6,019 bases of DNA from Candidatus Stahliibacteriota bacterium (lineage in GTDB: Bacteria > Hydrothermota > Tepidihabitantia > B3-TA06): assembly GCA_030592225.1 (NCBI GenBank), contig JAUVJT010000131.1, positions 1 through 6,019 of the forward strand, read 5' to 3'. A program made the position numbers and the translations under genes. Below the pieces are notes generated by a model. That model did no database searches. It saw nothing but the letters and a program-made list of their open reading frames with translations, and had not been told where the DNA came from. Positions 5,988 through 6,019 of the stretch are shown piece by piece. Every line of letters begins with the position of its first letter. The first letter of the stretch is position 1.

Positions 5988-6001
5988 AAGGTGAAAACCT
6001 T
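5988..6001 (+). promoter_or_regulatory. GAAA-tetraloop hairpin just before the next gene's RBS
   Basis: AAGGT and ACCTT form a 5-bp stem closed by a GAAA (GNRA-type) loop, and its 3' arm touches the downstream AAGGAG Shine-Dalgarno. The CCTT arm is also complementary to the SD core, so the fold may affect access to the RBS. This is seen in sequence only; the stem is short. Confidence 0.35.
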
Positions 6002-6014
6002 AAGGAGAAGCCAC

Positions 6015-6019
6015 ATGAA
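6015..6019 (+). CDS. Start of a further gene (only ATG and two bases visible)
   Basis: An ATG at 6015-6017 is preceded by AAGGAG at 6002-6007 with a 7-nt spacer, a strong translation start. The rest of the gene lies outside the window, so its product is unknown. The gap from the lipoprotein stop is only 51 bp with no terminator, so it is probably co-transcribed with it. Confidence 0.7.

Noticed and set aside
1..6019. CRISPR array, tRNA, rRNA, insertion sequence, toxin-antitoxin or defence system
   Set aside because: No short regular repeat-spacer pattern, cloverleaf, transposase motif, terminal inverted repeats or defence-type domain was seen. The only tandem repeats are protein-domain repeats.

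Overview
The window looks like chromosomal DNA from an uncultured or little-studied Gram-negative-type bacterium of moderate GC content. The grounds are two lipoproteins with clear signal-peptidase-II lipoboxes, good Shine-Dalgarno sites, and sigma70-like promoters with TTGACA -35 boxes. A TPR lipoprotein, paired GT-C membrane glycosyltransferases and a secreted protein built of pre-peptidase C-terminal (PPC) repeats are common in FCB-type and candidate-phylum genomes. This placement is only an impression; the sequence holds no taxonomic marker.

Layout: two transcription units diverge from a 199-bp intergenic region (4277-4475). Leftward (minus strand) the order is a TPR-repeat lipoprotein (4276 to 3188), a first GT-C glycosyltransferase starting with GTG (3133 to 1742), a second, paralogous GT-C glycosyltransferase (1717 to 323), and the N-terminal 112 residues of an FAD-dependent oxidoreductase resembling UDP-galactopyranose mutase/HemY (336 to the window edge). 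Spacers are 54 bp, 24 bp and a 14-bp overlap, with no terminator seen, so this is probably one operon. Rightward (plus strand) is a lipoprotein with one fibronectin-III-like domain and three PPC-like repeats (4476-5963), then a 51-bp spacer with two small hairpins and a strong RBS in front of the start codon of a further gene (6015) that runs off the window.

The intergenic region carries a near-consensus leftward promoter (TTGACA, 17 bp, TATGAT) and a weaker rightward one (TTGACA, 16 bp, TAGTAT). Between and partly over them lies a TCAAGG-N10-CCTTGA inverted repeat. The leftward -10 box coincides with the most upstream ATG of the TPR reading frame. Together with a GGAGG site before a downstream GTG, this places the true start at 4276 and gives a textbook lipoprotein signal peptide.

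Working together (inference): the GT-C enzymes would move a sugar from a polyprenyl-phosphate carrier onto an envelope glycan, lipid or protein on the outer side of the inner membrane. The FAD enzyme could make or modify a sugar nucleotide or lipid for the same pathway, and the TPR lipoprotein could act as an envelope assembly scaffold. The divergent PPC lipoprotein is a surface or periplasmic protein that may be co-regulated. Nothing here proves an undescribed system. The most distinctive points are the tandem GT-C duplication with a conserved leader and the divergent promoter architecture.
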